DNA of 64,000 bases, taken from assembly GCF_010500965.1 (NCBI RefSeq), contig NZ_QVMI01000036.1, positions 1 to 64,000 on the forward strand, written 5' to 3'. This DNA is from Bacteroides sp. 51. GTDB taxonomy: Bacteria > Bacteroidota > Bacteroidia > Bacteroidales > Bacteroidaceae. Made by a program: the position numbers and the translations under genes. Numbering within the stretch: the first letter of the stretch is position 1; each line of letters starts with the position of its first letter. The notes under the pieces are model-generated. The model searched no databases and was not told where the DNA came from. It was given only the letters and a program-made list of their open reading frames with translations. Of the stretch, positions 53,606 to 62,756 are shown in pieces.

Positions 53606-54922
53606 TTATTCGTTAAACAGTATGTCGCTTAAAGATTGAAGCGCCGCTTTTTTATCACATTCCCGGATAAGGAAGGATATGTTGTAGTTACTACCACCGA
53701 ACGAGATCATACGTACCGGTATGTCTTTCATTGCATCCAATGCTTTGGCTTCGAAACCAACGTTTTCCCATTCCAGGTCGCCTACCACACAAACAATACA
53801 CATGTTCGAATCTATGGTTACGGTACCATACTTCTTCAAATCGTCAAGGATTTCATTCAGATGGCGGGTGTTATCAATAGAAACAGATACACCAACCTCG
53901 GAAGTACAAATCATGTCGATAGATGTCTGGTAGCTTTCGAAGATTTCGAATACCTTGCGAAGGAATCCGTGAGCCAGCAACATGCGGCTTGATTTGATTT
54001 TAATAGCCGTAATGTTTTCTTTAGCTGCTACAGCTTTGATCTTACCCTTCTCCGTATCGTTGGATATCAATGTTCCAGGAGCGGTAGGGTCCATAGTATT
54101 CAACAAACGAACCGGAATATTTGCATACTTAGCCGGTTGGATACAAGTGGGGTGAAGGATCTTGGCACCGAAGTAAGCCAACTCTGCCGCTTCTTCAAAG
54201 TGAAGCTGACGAACAGGAGCCGTCTTGTCGACAATACGCGGATCGTTATTGTGCATACCATCAATGTCCGTCCAGATTTGGATTTCGGATGCGTTTACAG
54301 CAGCACCAATCAAAGAAGCAGTATAATCGCTACCGCCACGTTGCAGATTGTCGATCTCACCGTAAGCATTGCGGCAGATGAATCCTTGTGTAATATAGAT
54401 TTCGGCATCCGGATGAAGTTCCAGTTGCACGTGTATTTTCTCCTTTATATATATAGGATCGGGTTCGGCGTTCTTATCGGTACGCATAAATTCCAATGCA
54501 GGAAGCAATACAGATTTTACGCCGCATTCCTGCAGGTAGTAGTTTACCATAGCAGTAGAGATTAACTCACCCTGAGCCAATACTACTTTTTCTTCAAATA
54601 GAGTAAATAGGTCTTTGGTAAACGTACGGATATAATCGAAATGAGATTTTACGACTTCAAGTCCTTTCTGTTTATATTCAGCGGTAGCATAAAGCTCATC
54701 AACGTGCTGTTTATATTTAGCCTCCAGCTTATTGATGATTTCATTCGCACCATCCGGATTCTTTTTGTACAGATAATCCGAAATTTCTACCAAGGCGTTG
54801 GTTGTGCCGGACATAGCCGAAAGAACAACTATCTTTCTTTCGCCATCGGTAATCAATTTGGCCACTTCTTTCATTCTTTGCGCAGAACCAACAGAAGTTC
54901 CTCCAAACTTTAATACTTTCAT
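53606..54922 (-). CDS. lysC: Aspartate kinase
   Basis: First enzyme of the aspartate family pathway, feeding lysine, threonine and methionine synthesis. The 438-residue monofunctional kinase starts MKVLKFGGTSVGSAQRM, has LQRGGSDYTASLIGAAV and ends with two ACT domains (about 300-438) that usually mediate feedback inhibition. No homoserine dehydrogenase domain is present. It is encoded 31 bases after ftsE. Confidence 0.95.
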   Translation of the reverse strand: MKVLKFGGTSVGSAQRMKEVAKLITDGERKIVVLSAMSGTTNALVEISDYLYKKNPDGANEIINKLEAKYKQHVDELYATAEYKQKGLEVVKSHFDYIRTFTKDLFTLFEEKVVLAQGELISTAMVNYYLQECGVKSVLLPALEFMRTDKNAEPDPIYIKEKIHVQLELHPDAEIYITQGFICRNAYGEIDNLQRGGSDYTASLIGAAVNASEIQIWTDIDGMHNNDPRIVDKTAPVRQLHFEEAAELAYFGAKILHPTCIQPAKYANIPVRLLNTMDPTAPGTLISNDTEKGKIKAVAAKENITAIKIKSSRMLLAHGFLRKVFEIFESYQTSIDMICTSEVGVSVSIDNTRHLNEILDDLKKYGTVTIDSNMCIVCVVGDLEWENVGFEAKALDAMKDIPVRMISFGGSNYNISFLIRECDKKAALQSLSDILFNE

Positions 54923-54953
54923 TTTCGATACTGTGTTAATTGTTAGTCTAAAC

Positions 54954-55643
54954 CTACTTTTCTACAAACTCACGGGTTACATCTGTTATCTGATGGCCGT
55001 CGCAACGATACACAATGCCCGGAAATTCTTCCAGAAAGCGTATATTGTGTGTGGTCATAATGATAGCCGAACCTGACCGACAAATAGAGTGTAACAATTC
55101 TACTATGGCTCTACCGGTTTCCACATCGAGGTTTCCGGTAGGCTCATCTGCCAGGATGATTTCGGGTGAGTTCAGGATAGCACGCGCAATCACAATACGT
55201 TGCTGTTCCCCACCCGACAGTTCATTCGGCATTTTATATCCTTTGTTCTCCATGCCAACCTGCAGGAGCACTTCTTCAATACGATTTTTAATTTGTTGTT
55301 TGCTCTTCCAACCGGTAGCCCGGAGAACAAATTCCAGATTGTCATAAACGGTACGGTCCGTCAGGAGTTGGAAGTCCTGAAAAACAATACCCAGTTTACG
55401 CCTGAGTTGCGGGATGTGCTTACGCTTGATCTTTGCCATAGAATGACCTAAGACCTGCGCTTCACCGCTTTTTATATCTAATTCACCATAGATGGTTTTC
55501 AACAGACTTGTTTTACCTGTTCCGACTTTGCCGATCAGGTACACAAATTCACCTTTGTGTAGTTTCAGGTTTACTTCATTGAGTACACAGAGGTCTTGTT
55601 GATGTATATCTACATTTGTATAGTGAATTAATGCTTCTTCCAT
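54954..55643 (-). CDS. ftsE: FtsE-like cell division ATPase
   Basis: The 229-residue ABC ATPase has Walker A GKVGTGKT (38-45), signature LSGGEQQR, Walker B IILADEPTG and the ...IIMTTHNIRF switch. Its closest family is FtsE, which with FtsX regulates peptidoglycan amidases at the septum. ftsX is not adjacent; the gene starts within the last 16 bases of hisIE and precedes lysC. A different ABC partner is possible. Confidence 0.85.
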   Translation of the reverse strand: MEEALIHYTNVDIHQQDLCVLNEVNLKLHKGEFVYLIGKVGTGKTSLLKTIYGELDIKSGEAQVLGHSMAKIKRKHIPQLRRKLGIVFQDFQLLTDRTVYDNLEFVLRATGWKSKQQIKNRIEEVLLQVGMENKGYKMPNELSGGEQQRIVIARAILNSPEIILADEPTGNLDVETGRAIVELLHSICRSGSAIIMTTHNIRFLEEFPGIVYRCDGHQITDVTREFVEK

Positions 55644-56242
55644 GTATCACTGTGCCTTTCTTTCAGTTCACGCACAAGGTCTTCAATACGATAACCTTTG
55701 GATGTCAATAATACAATCAGGTGATAAATCATATCGGAACCTTCGTAAACCATGCGGTCATCGCTTCCGTTGGTTGCTTCGATAATCATTTCTACCGCTT
55801 CTTCACCCACTTTCTGCGCCATACGGTTTATACCGGATTGGAACAAACTGGTGGTATATGATCCTTCGGGCATCTCCTGGTGACGTTTATCAATAAAGTC
55901 TTGCAGGTGTTTGAGGAACATGATATCGTTTATCTCGTTCTTCTCGCCCCAACAGGTGTCTGTTCCTGTATGACAAACCGGGCCAACCGGATCCGCCATA
56001 ATCAGCAACGTATCCTGATCACAGTCTTCTTTTATAGATACAACGTTAAGGAAATTTCCGCTTTCTTCTCCTTTGGTCCACAAACGGTTTTTCGTACGGC
56101 TAAAGAAGGTTACTTTTCCTGTTTCAAGGGTTTTATCATAAGCTTCTTTATTCATATAGCCTAACATTAAAACCTTGAACGTGGTATTATCTTGTATGAT
56201 AGCCGGAACAAGCCCGTTCATTTTATCAAAGTCTATATTCAT
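55628..56242 (-). CDS. hisIE: Bifunctional phosphoribosyl-AMP cyclohydrolase / phosphoribosyl-ATP pyrophosphatase
   Basis: Steps two and three of histidine synthesis in one 204-residue protein. The N-terminal HisI part has MLGYMNKEAYDKTLETGKVTFFSRTK and the metal-binding CHTGTDTCW-type Cys residues. The C-terminal HisE part has YTTSLFQSGINRMAQKVGEEAVEMIIEA. Its 3' end overlaps ftsE by 16 bases. Confidence 0.95.
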   Translation of the reverse strand: MNIDFDKMNGLVPAIIQDNTTFKVLMLGYMNKEAYDKTLETGKVTFFSRTKNRLWTKGEESGNFLNVVSIKEDCDQDTLLIMADPVGPVCHTGTDTCWGEKNEINDIMFLKHLQDFIDKRHQEMPEGSYTTSLFQSGINRMAQKVGEEAVEMIIEATNGSDDRMVYEGSDMIYHLIVLLTSKGYRIEDLVRELKERHSDTWKKH

Positions 56243-56269
56243 CTCGTTTTTATCTGTTTTTATTGTTGG

Positions 56270-57025
56270 TTATAATCTTACAGTTATACCCTGACTGCAA
56301 AGATACGATTTTAATTCGGGAATTTTAATCTCTCCAAAGTGAAAAACGCTGGCTGCCAGCGCAGCATCCGCTTTTCCCTGGATAAAGACATCACGGAAAT
56401 CTTCCTTCTTTCCTGCACCGCCCGAGGCTATGATAGGAATTGACAAACCGGTAGCAAGTTCGGCCAAGGCTTCATTGGCATATCCGGTCTTTACTCCATC
56501 GTGATTCATGCTGGTGAAAAGAATTTCTCCGGCGCCACGTTCCTGGGCTTCGCGCGTCCAGCTCATTAGCTCCTTATCTGTTTCTATGCGACCACCATTA
56601 AGGTAGCATTTCCAGCCATCGGAAGTCTGCTTGGCGTCTACAGCCAGTACACAAACCTGGGAACCGAAGTGTTTGGCTATTTCGTCAATCAACCCGGGGT
56701 TACGGATAGCCGAGGAATTGATAGATACTTTATCGGCACCGGCGTTCAGCAAGCGGTCTACATCGCTCAATTCGTTGATACCACCACCTACGGTGAAGGG
56801 TATGTTGATATTGGCAGCAATGCGGGTTACCAGCTCGGTGAAGGTTTTACGTTCTTCATGGCTGGCGGTAATATCCAGGAATACCAACTCGTCAGCTCCT
56901 TGCTGACTGTAAGCACGTCCTAACTCAACCGGATCACCGGCCTGGCGAAGATTGACGAAGTTTGTTCCCTTTACGGTCTGTCCGTCTTTGATATCCAAGC
57001 AAGGAATGATTCTTTTTGCTAACAC
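56270..57025 (-). CDS. hisF: Imidazole glycerol phosphate synthase, cyclase subunit
   Basis: The 251-residue TIM barrel acts with HisH. Catalytic Asp11 lies in [15 protein letters not shown] and the second Asp in LAVDAKQ. FTVGGGI and IIASGGAGK bind phosphate. It is flanked by hisA and hisIE in the same order as in many bacteria. Confidence 0.97.
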   Translation of the reverse strand: MLAKRIIPCLDIKDGQTVKGTNFVNLRQAGDPVELGRAYSQQGADELVFLDITASHEERKTFTELVTRIAANINIPFTVGGGINELSDVDRLLNAGADKVSINSSAIRNPGLIDEIAKHFGSQVCVLAVDAKQTSDGWKCYLNGGRIETDKELMSWTREAQERGAGEILFTSMNHDGVKTGYANEALAELATGLSIPIIASGGAGKKEDFRDVFIQGKADAALAASVFHFGEIKIPELKSYLCSQGITVRL

Positions 57026-57027
57026 AA

Positions 57028-57108
57028 TTTTATTTACGATTTAACGATTTACTATTTACGATTGAAAACACAAAGCCTGACTACTGACTACTAGCTACTA
57101 AAATCATA
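57028..57108. repeat. Heptad repeats between hisA and hisF, overlapping the hisA end
   Basis: ATTTACGATTTAACGATTTAC units (57030-57063) are followed by a CTGACTACTGACTACTAGC array. The latter includes the hisA stop codon and its last sense codons. The loop-like GAAAACACAA string recurs at 23807. Confidence 0.6.
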
Positions 57109-57813
57109 GAGTTCTTTCATGGTGATACGGCCTTCGTAAAGGGCTTTGCCGAAAATGACTCCGGGTACTCCGGCCTCATCAAGGGCAATGATATCTGCCA
57201 TGCTGCTTACGCCGCCGCTCGCCATTAGGTAGAGGTTGGAATGTTTCTCCAGAATCCCCTTATAGAGTTCCGTAGAAGGGCCTTGCAGCATGCCATCCCG
57301 GCTAATATCCGTGCAGATCACTTTTTCGATGCCTTTATGTATATAGTCGTCCAGGAAGGAGAAAAGCTCTACGGCTGTTTCATCTTTCCACCCGTTTACT
57401 GCAATCATGCGGTCTTTCACATCGGCTCCCAAAATGATTTTCCCGCTTCCATAGCGGTCTAACCAGCGGGTAAATAGTTCGGGGTTCTTCACGGCGATGC
57501 TTCCTCCGGTAACCATTTCGGCTCCATTGTCAAAAGCGAGGATAAGGTCTTCATCGCTTTTGATCCCGCCACCAAAGTCAATGATCAGGGAAGTGCGGGA
57601 AGCAATCTGCTCCAACGTGCGGTAATTGACAATGTGGTGCGAGGCCGCCCCGTCAAGGTCTACCACGTGCAAACGGCGAATGCCATTGGCTTCAAACTCC
57701 TTGGCAACCTCCACCGGGTTCTCGTTATATACTTTCTTTGTGCCGTAATCGCCCTGCGAAAGGCGTACGCACTTACCATCAATGATGTCAATAGCCGGTA
57801 TCAGTTCTATCAT
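57091..57813 (-). CDS. hisA: Phosphoribosylformimino-5-aminoimidazole carboxamide ribotide isomerase
   Basis: A 240-residue TIM barrel: IELIPAIDIIDGKCVRLSQGDY with catalytic Asp8, FGGGIKSDEDL and MASGGVSSMADI. Its start overlaps the hisH stop by four bases, and its last codons (GAT TTT AGT AGC) come from a heptad array. Confidence 0.97.
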   Translation of the reverse strand: MIELIPAIDIIDGKCVRLSQGDYGTKKVYNENPVEVAKEFEANGIRRLHVVDLDGAASHHIVNYRTLEQIASRTSLIIDFGGGIKSDEDLILAFDNGAEMVTGGSIAVKNPELFTRWLDRYGSGKIILGADVKDRMIAVNGWKDETAVELFSFLDDYIHKGIEKVICTDISRDGMLQGPSTELYKGILEKHSNLYLMASGGVSSMADIIALDEAGVPGVIFGKALYEGRITMKELYDFSS

Positions 57814-58397
57814 AGTTCCAAAAAGTTTCTAAGAATGCGTTCACCTACTGCCCCACTCTTTTCCGGGTGGAATTGCGTGGCGTAGAAATTATCTTTATGC
57901 AATGCAGCACTAAAGGGTAATATATAGTTGGTATCTGCAATGGTATATTCGTTGGACGGAACGTAGTAGCTATGTACAAAGTAAACAAACTCCTCGCGGG
58001 TAAATCCTTTAAACAAGTTTGTTTTTGTATCCAGCAGCGTATTCCAGCCCATATGGGGCACTTTATCGGATTGATTTTCAGGGATGAAGCGTTTTACATC
58101 GACATCAAAAATGCCCATACAATCGGCATTACCTTCTTCGGAGTGGCGGCACATTAATTGCATGCCTACACAAATACCGAAAACCGGCTGGCAGAGGTTT
58201 TTAATCACTTCATCAAGTCCTGTTTCCCGAAGGTGGTTCATGGTTGTTTCAGCTTCGCCCACTCCGGGGAAAATTACTTTATCGGCGGCCATGAGTTCTT
58301 TTTTATCTGCCGTGATCATTGCCTCTACTCCGAGGCGCTTCAGCGCATAATCCACCGAGCGGATATTACCTGCATTATATTTTACTACTGCTATCAT
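57810..58397 (-). CDS. hisH: Imidazole glycerol phosphate synthase, glutamine amidotransferase subunit
   Basis: Class I glutamine amidotransferase of 195 residues: nucleophile Cys in VFGICVGMQLM (near 79), and His/Glu in FYATQFHPEKSG. It supplies ammonia to HisF. It is the first his gene here; hisG, hisD, hisC and hisB are not in the window. Confidence 0.97.
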   Translation of the reverse strand: MIAVVKYNAGNIRSVDYALKRLGVEAMITADKKELMAADKVIFPGVGEAETTMNHLRETGLDEVIKNLCQPVFGICVGMQLMCRHSEEGNADCMGIFDVDVKRFIPENQSDKVPHMGWNTLLDTKTNLFKGFTREEFVYFVHSYYVPSNEYTIADTNYILPFSAALHKDNFYATQFHPEKSGAVGERILRNFLEL

Positions 58398-58400
58398 TAG

Positions 58401-58535
58401 AGTTGAAAGTTGAAAGTTGAAAGTTGAAAGTTGAAAGTTGAAAATTATAGCTCCGCTATCGGTCAGTTAAAATGCAAAAATAATATATATATTTCATTCT
58501 GGCATTTTCAACTTTCAATTTTCAACTTTCAACTT
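58401..58535. repeat. Heptad hairpin (GTTGAAA type) between purU and hisH
   Basis: GTTGAAAGTTGAAAGTTGAA at 58402-58445 pairs with TTTTCAACTTTCAATTTTCA at about 58505-58533. It is the longest array of its class here and lies within a same-strand region, so it likely separates the purU transcript from the his transcript. Confidence 0.75.
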
Positions 58536-59394
58536 AGCTAAATATTACGGTTTTATTTTTGTAGGCGAGTACTTTTCGCTCAATATGTTTCTGTACGGCT
58601 CTGGAGAGTACAATTTTCTCCAGATCTTTCCCCTTGTTTATCAGGTCGGAGATGGCATCCTTGTGTGTAATACGAACCACGTCTTGTTCAATGATTGGTC
58701 CGGCATCCAGTTCGGTGGTCACATAGTGGCTGGTAGCTCCGATAATCTTCACCCCTCTCTCAAATGCAGCATGATAAGGTTTTGCTCCCACAAATGCGGG
58801 TAGGAAAGAGTGATGTATATTGATAATCTTATCCGGATATGACTTGATCATATCTTCGGAAATGATCTGCATATAGCGTGCCAATACAATAAAGCTTATC
58901 TTATGTTGCCTCAACAATTCCATTTCCTTGGCTTCCTGTTCTGCCTTATTTTCTTTGGTGATAGGAAAAACATGGAAAGGGATTCCAAAACGCTCTCCTA
59001 CATGCTGCAGGTCGGGGTGGTTGCTTATGATAAGTGGAATTTCCACATTCCACTCGCCGGCAGTATAGCGAGCCAGTATATCATATATACAATGAGACAT
59101 TTTTGAAACGAAGATAGCCATACGCGGCTTCACATCGGAGAAGTAAAGACGAAAGCTCATCCCGTATTTCTGAGCATAGAGGGTTTCGAAATAGTCTTCA
59201 ATCTTTTCTTTGGGTACCAAGAAAGTGGCAAGTTCCCACTCGATACGCATGAAGAACATGTTCTCCGTATGGTCAACGTATTGATCCAGATAGATGATGT
59301 TTCCTTTATTAACGGTTATAAAGTCGGTAACCTCTGCCAGAATACCGGGTTTATCGGGACAGTGTAATAACAGTTTGGCTGTACTCATATTCAT
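58534..59394 (-). CDS. purU: Formyltetrahydrofolate deformylase
   Basis: PurU releases formate from 10-formyl-THF. The 286-residue protein has an N-terminal ACT domain (LLLHCPDKPGILAEVTDFI), then a formyltransferase fold with the catalytic set Asn-His in INIHHSFLPAFVGAKPY and Asp in TELDAGPIIEQDV. It stands alone before the his genes. Confidence 0.95.
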   Translation of the reverse strand: MNMSTAKLLLHCPDKPGILAEVTDFITVNKGNIIYLDQYVDHTENMFFMRIEWELATFLVPKEKIEDYFETLYAQKYGMSFRLYFSDVKPRMAIFVSKMSHCIYDILARYTAGEWNVEIPLIISNHPDLQHVGERFGIPFHVFPITKENKAEQEAKEMELLRQHKISFIVLARYMQIISEDMIKSYPDKIINIHHSFLPAFVGAKPYHAAFERGVKIIGATSHYVTTELDAGPIIEQDVVRITHKDAISDLINKGKDLEKIVLSRAVQKHIERKVLAYKNKTVIFS

Positions 59395-59527
59395 TTTTGA
59401 TATTATCTGTCATTAAAATCATTCTTTGAGGGCACAAAAGTAACGAAATTATGCCAATTCAGAAACAATACGAACAATAAGTTTAAAGATAAACCTAGAA
59501 ATCTTTCTAAAAAAAGTGCGCAAGACT

Positions 59528-59558
59528 ATTGCAGGTTTAAAAAAAACATCTACCTTTG
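59528..59558 (+). promoter_or_regulatory. tRNA-Asp promoter
   Basis: ATTG (59528-59531), 19 bases and TACCTTTG (59551-59558). The -7 box is perfect and the -33 box is one base off. The mature tRNA begins 42 bases downstream. Confidence 0.7.
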
Positions 59559-59600
59559 CATCCGCAATCGAGAGAGATTGTTACCCTAAAAAGTAAAATT

Positions 59601-59674
59601 GGTGTGGTAGTTCAGTTGGTTAGAATACCTGCCTGTCACGCAGGGGGTCGCGGGTTCGAGTCCCGTCCATACCG
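59601..59674 (+). tRNA. tRNA-Asp (anticodon GTC)
   Basis: A 74-nt cloverleaf: acceptor GGTGTGG/CCATACC with one G-T pair, D arm with AGTTGGTTAGA, anticodon stem CCTGC/GCAGG with loop CTGTCAC and anticodon GTC at 59635-59637, and T arm GGGTTCGAGTCCC. Discriminator G is normal for tRNA-Asp. An integrase gene starts about 270 bases downstream, suggesting the tRNA end is an integration target. Confidence 0.97.
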
Positions 59675-59709
59675 CTTAAAAGACTGACAATCAGTCGATT
59701 ACGAAGACA

Positions 59710-59746
59710 AAAAGCCTGTAAAATAGCATTTTACAGGCTTTTTTTA
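59710..59746 (+). terminator. Rho-independent terminator after tRNA-Asp
   Basis: AAAGCCTGTAAAAT and ATTTTACAGGCTTT pair around AGC, followed by further T residues. Confidence 0.88.
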
Positions 59747-59947
59747 TATCCCTTTAGGACACACTAAAGTCATTAAAAAGCCAAAGTCGGACAGAGTTCC
59801 GTTACCAAATCATTACCCATTTTCTAAAAAAACAAAAAGGTAACGAATGTCGCGATAAGGCGTTGATTTGTCGCAATTTGGCGTAGCAGAAATTCCTCAT
59901 ATGAGATCACAAGAAAGTAATTTTGTAATCTTAATAATTGAGTAATT

Positions 59948-61180
59948 ATGCGTAGTACATTTAAAATTCTTTTCTACATTAAAAAGAATGCGATTAAGAG
60001 CAATGGGAAAGCTCCCATAATGGCAAGAATAACCTTAAACGGAGAAATTGCCCAGTTTAGTGTAAAATGCGAGGTTGACCCCGCAGATTGGAACCCCAAA
60101 GCAGGAAAAGCGAATGGCAAGTCTGCAAGTGCCATTAAGTTGAATGGGTTATTGGATAATTTCAGAGCAAGTCTTACCCAACATTACAGAGAAATAACAG
60201 ATTGGGATAGTTGCGTTACTGCCGAAAAAGTTAGAAATGCTTTTTTAGGCTTACAAACTCGTGAAGATTCCCTGTTGGATTTATTCGACCATCACGTTGA
60301 AAATCTCAAAGCACAAATAGGAAAGGATGTTAGTCGAGATACATATATGAAGTATTTGCGGACAAGGAACAGGCTCTATGATTTCATGAAATACAAGTAC
60401 AATATTTCAGACATACACCTGAAAGAAATAAACCATTCTTTTCTTTGCGATTTTGAGGTATATATGAAAACGATGCATAGTTGCGGACAAAATACTACCG
60501 CTAAATTCATGCAGAGATTGAAGTCCATAATTCTTATAGCTAAAAGCAACGGGTGGATTAAAGTCGATCCCTTCCTAAACTATAAGCTGCAATTTGAGAA
60601 GTCTGAAAGAGAATATCTGACAGAGCCGGAATTGGAAGCTATTATGAAAAAGAAATTCCCTATCAAACGCCTTGAAACCGTAAGGGATGTATTTGTTTTT
60701 TCGTGTTTCACGGGTTTGGCATATGTTGATGTTTTTAATTTACGAGAAAGTAATATCCGAACCACCTTTGACGAAAGTCTTTGGATTATTGGTAAACGTG
60801 TAAAAACTGGCGTTAGTTATAGAGTCCCTTTATTAGATATTCCTATGAGAATTATCGAAAAGTATAAAGGAACTTTGCCAAATGACGAAATATTACCTAT
60901 CATAAGCAATCAGAAGATGAATTCTTATTTGAAGGAAATTGCAGCCGTGTGTGGTGTTGATAAGAATTTGTCATTCCACCTCGCACGCCACACGTTCGCT
61001 ACAACCGTAACGCTATCAAAAGGCGTGTCAATAGAAAGCGTAAGTAAAATGTTAGGTCATACCAACATTAAAACGACACAAATCTATGCTCGGATTACCG
61101 ATAATAAGATTAGTGATGATATGACTAATCTTGCAAGCAAACTTAAAAAATTGGAAACAAAATTTGCGATTAATCAATAA
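59948..61180 (+). CDS. Tyrosine recombinase (integrase)
   Basis: The 410-residue integrase has an arm-binding N terminus, a SAM-like domain (about 105-205) and a catalytic domain with SCFTGLAYVDVFNL, KTGVSYRVPL, HLARHTFATT, MLGHTNIKTTQIYARI (nucleophile Tyr). Size and motifs fit the integrases of Bacteroidales mobilizable and conjugative elements. A TAATTTTG -7-like box lies at 59918. It is the left-end gene of an element that continues past the window. Confidence 0.92.
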   Translation: MRSTFKILFYIKKNAIKSNGKAPIMARITLNGEIAQFSVKCEVDPADWNPKAGKANGKSASAIKLNGLLDNFRASLTQHYREITDWDSCVTAEKVRNAFLGLQTREDSLLDLFDHHVENLKAQIGKDVSRDTYMKYLRTRNRLYDFMKYKYNISDIHLKEINHSFLCDFEVYMKTMHSCGQNTTAKFMQRLKSIILIAKSNGWIKVDPFLNYKLQFEKSEREYLTEPELEAIMKKKFPIKRLETVRDVFVFSCFTGLAYVDVFNLRESNIRTTFDESLWIIGKRVKTGVSYRVPLLDIPMRIIEKYKGTLPNDEILPIISNQKMNSYLKEIAAVCGVDKNLSFHLARHTFATTVTLSKGVSIESVSKMLGHTNIKTTQIYARITDNKISDDMTNLASKLKKLETKFAINQ

Positions 61181-61189
61181 ATAAATCTC

Positions 61190-61705
61190 ATGGAACTACA
61201 AATCATACAAAGTAAAATTTACGAAATCAGAGGGATGCGTGTCCTTTTGGATTTTGATTTAGCAGAAATGTATCAAGTAGAAACAAAAAATCTAAAACGT
61301 GCTGTAAGGCGTAATATGGAACGCTTCCCGGAGGATTTTATGTTTGAACTAACAGATAGTGAAAACGAAGACTTGAGGTGCAATTTTGGCACCTCAAGTT
61401 GGGGAGGTAGTCGTTATCCCCCATTCGCATTCACCGAACAAGGGGTCGCCCAACTTTCGAGTGTACTCAACAGTCCTTTAGCTATTCAAGTAAATATATC
61501 AATTATAAGGGCTTTCGTTGCTTTACGTCAATATGCACTGGGTTACGCTGAATTAAATCGTAAATTGGAGGATTTTATGATAGAAACCAATATGCAGTTC
61601 AGCGATATTTATCAGGCTCTTACGGAACTTGCTTCACAAAAGGAACAGGAAAACAAGCCCCGTAAGCGCATTGGTTTTAATGTTCAACAAGATGAAGAAG
61701 AATAA
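61190..61705 (+). CDS. ORF6N-domain DNA-binding protein
   Basis: The 171-residue protein has the ORF6N signature: QSKIYEIRGMRVLLDFDLAEMYQVETKNLKRAVRRN, then FPEDFMFELT and YPPFAFTEQGVAQLSSVLNS. A coiled C-terminal tail follows. The domain is common in phage and mobile element regulators. It starts nine bases after the integrase stop. Confidence 0.88.
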   Translation: MELQIIQSKIYEIRGMRVLLDFDLAEMYQVETKNLKRAVRRNMERFPEDFMFELTDSENEDLRCNFGTSSWGGSRYPPFAFTEQGVAQLSSVLNSPLAIQVNISIIRAFVALRQYALGYAELNRKLEDFMIETNMQFSDIYQALTELASQKEQENKPRKRIGFNVQQDEEE

Positions 61706-61712
61706 TATAATT

Positions 61713-62132
61713 ATGGAACGGGGATATATCAAAATTAAAGAAAATGATGAAAGTCAGCTGATTGTTGAAGCAAAACTCGTAAATTGCACCCTGTGGATGA
61801 CAAAGCATGAGATAGCTGATTTATTCAACGTATTTGTTAGCTCGGTTGGTAATAACCTGCGGTCAATATTCAAATCAGGCTTATTGCGGGAAGAAAACGT
61901 TACGCAAATACACAAATACGAGAACAGCGGTCGTCAATGTGAAATGACTTTATACAATCTGGAAGCATTGATTTTTGTCAGTTATCGAATAGCTTCGTTT
62001 GAAGCGCAAGCGTTCAGGGAATGGGTTATGAAAGCATTAACCGAATATACCCGGACGAAACCGAAAAGAGAAGCAGATGTTTTGATTGTGTACAACCTAT
62101 CATCAAAACTTCCTGCAATAACATTAAATTAA
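61713..62132 (+). CDS. RhuM-like DNA-binding protein
   Basis: From the ATG at 61713 the protein has 139 residues. CTLWMTKHEIADLFNVFVSSVGNNLRSIFKSG is a winged-HTH-like segment, followed by NLEALIFVSYRIASFEAQAFREW, typical of RhuM/virulence-associated proteins carried on mobile elements. Earlier in-frame codons overlap the ORF6N gene and are unlikely to be used. The C terminus is shorter than full RhuM proteins. Confidence 0.7.
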   Translation: MERGYIKIKENDESQLIVEAKLVNCTLWMTKHEIADLFNVFVSSVGNNLRSIFKSGLLREENVTQIHKYENSGRQCEMTLYNLEALIFVSYRIASFEAQAFREWVMKALTEYTRTKPKREADVLIVYNLSSKLPAITLN

Positions 62133-62161
62133 TTCAAACTCTTATAAACAGAAATATAGTC

Positions 62162-62693
62162 ATGAAAAATGTAATCTATCTATTAATTGCGGTTTTCTTG
62201 GTTTCCTGCGTGCGGCTCAAACTCATCAAAGAGCAACTATGAAAAAACCATTACTGGCTATCTGCTAAAAGGTAGCGACACAAAAGAAAATCTCAACTTC
62301 AAAATTGTTGAGTTAAACGAACAGGGTAATGTTACCGTTGCCGACAGTATCGCTTATCTTACTGACGAGTTTAGAAAAGATAAGCAACCAGTAATCAGCC
62401 GTATTGAACTTGCCAAGAAAATGAGTGAAGATCTATTGGCTCAAACCAAAAAACAGAGTGATATAGATAAATACAATGCGGATATTGCCGTTATGAATAC
62501 CCGTATAGATTCACTCAAAAACCTTGTGCCTGATAACTTACAAGGATACGATAAAAGAAACACCAGTGATGTACTTGCGATTATTGTCAGATGCAAGTAT
62601 TCCGTTCAACTATCGGGAACTCCTAAAGAAGAAACTTTCGATTTCTACCTATCTCCTGATGGTAGTAAATGCTACGAAAAGAAAGGTATTTAA
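62162..62693 (+). pseudogene. Lipoprotein gene interrupted by a frameshift
   Basis: The ATG at 62162 begins a clean lipoprotein signal, MKNVIYLLIAVFLVSC, but the frame stops after ten further codons. The remainder, GSNSSKSNYEKTITGYLL to the TAA near 62693, is in the next frame. One extra base at about 62210-62213 explains this. The body (about 160 residues) has a coiled segment and no family I recognise. Either the gene is broken or a sequencing error is present. Confidence 0.7.
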
Positions 62694-62704
62694 GAAAATC
62701 ATAT

Positions 62705-62748
62705 AAAACAGAAAGCCTATTTCGATGCGAAGTAGGCTTTCTGTTTTA
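62705..62748. terminator. Bidirectional terminator
   Basis: AAAACAGAAAGCCTATTTCG and CGAAGTAGGCTTTCTGTTTT pair around ATG, between the convergent lipoprotein and DHFR-family genes. Confidence 0.85.
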
Positions 62749-62756
62749 TATATCTG

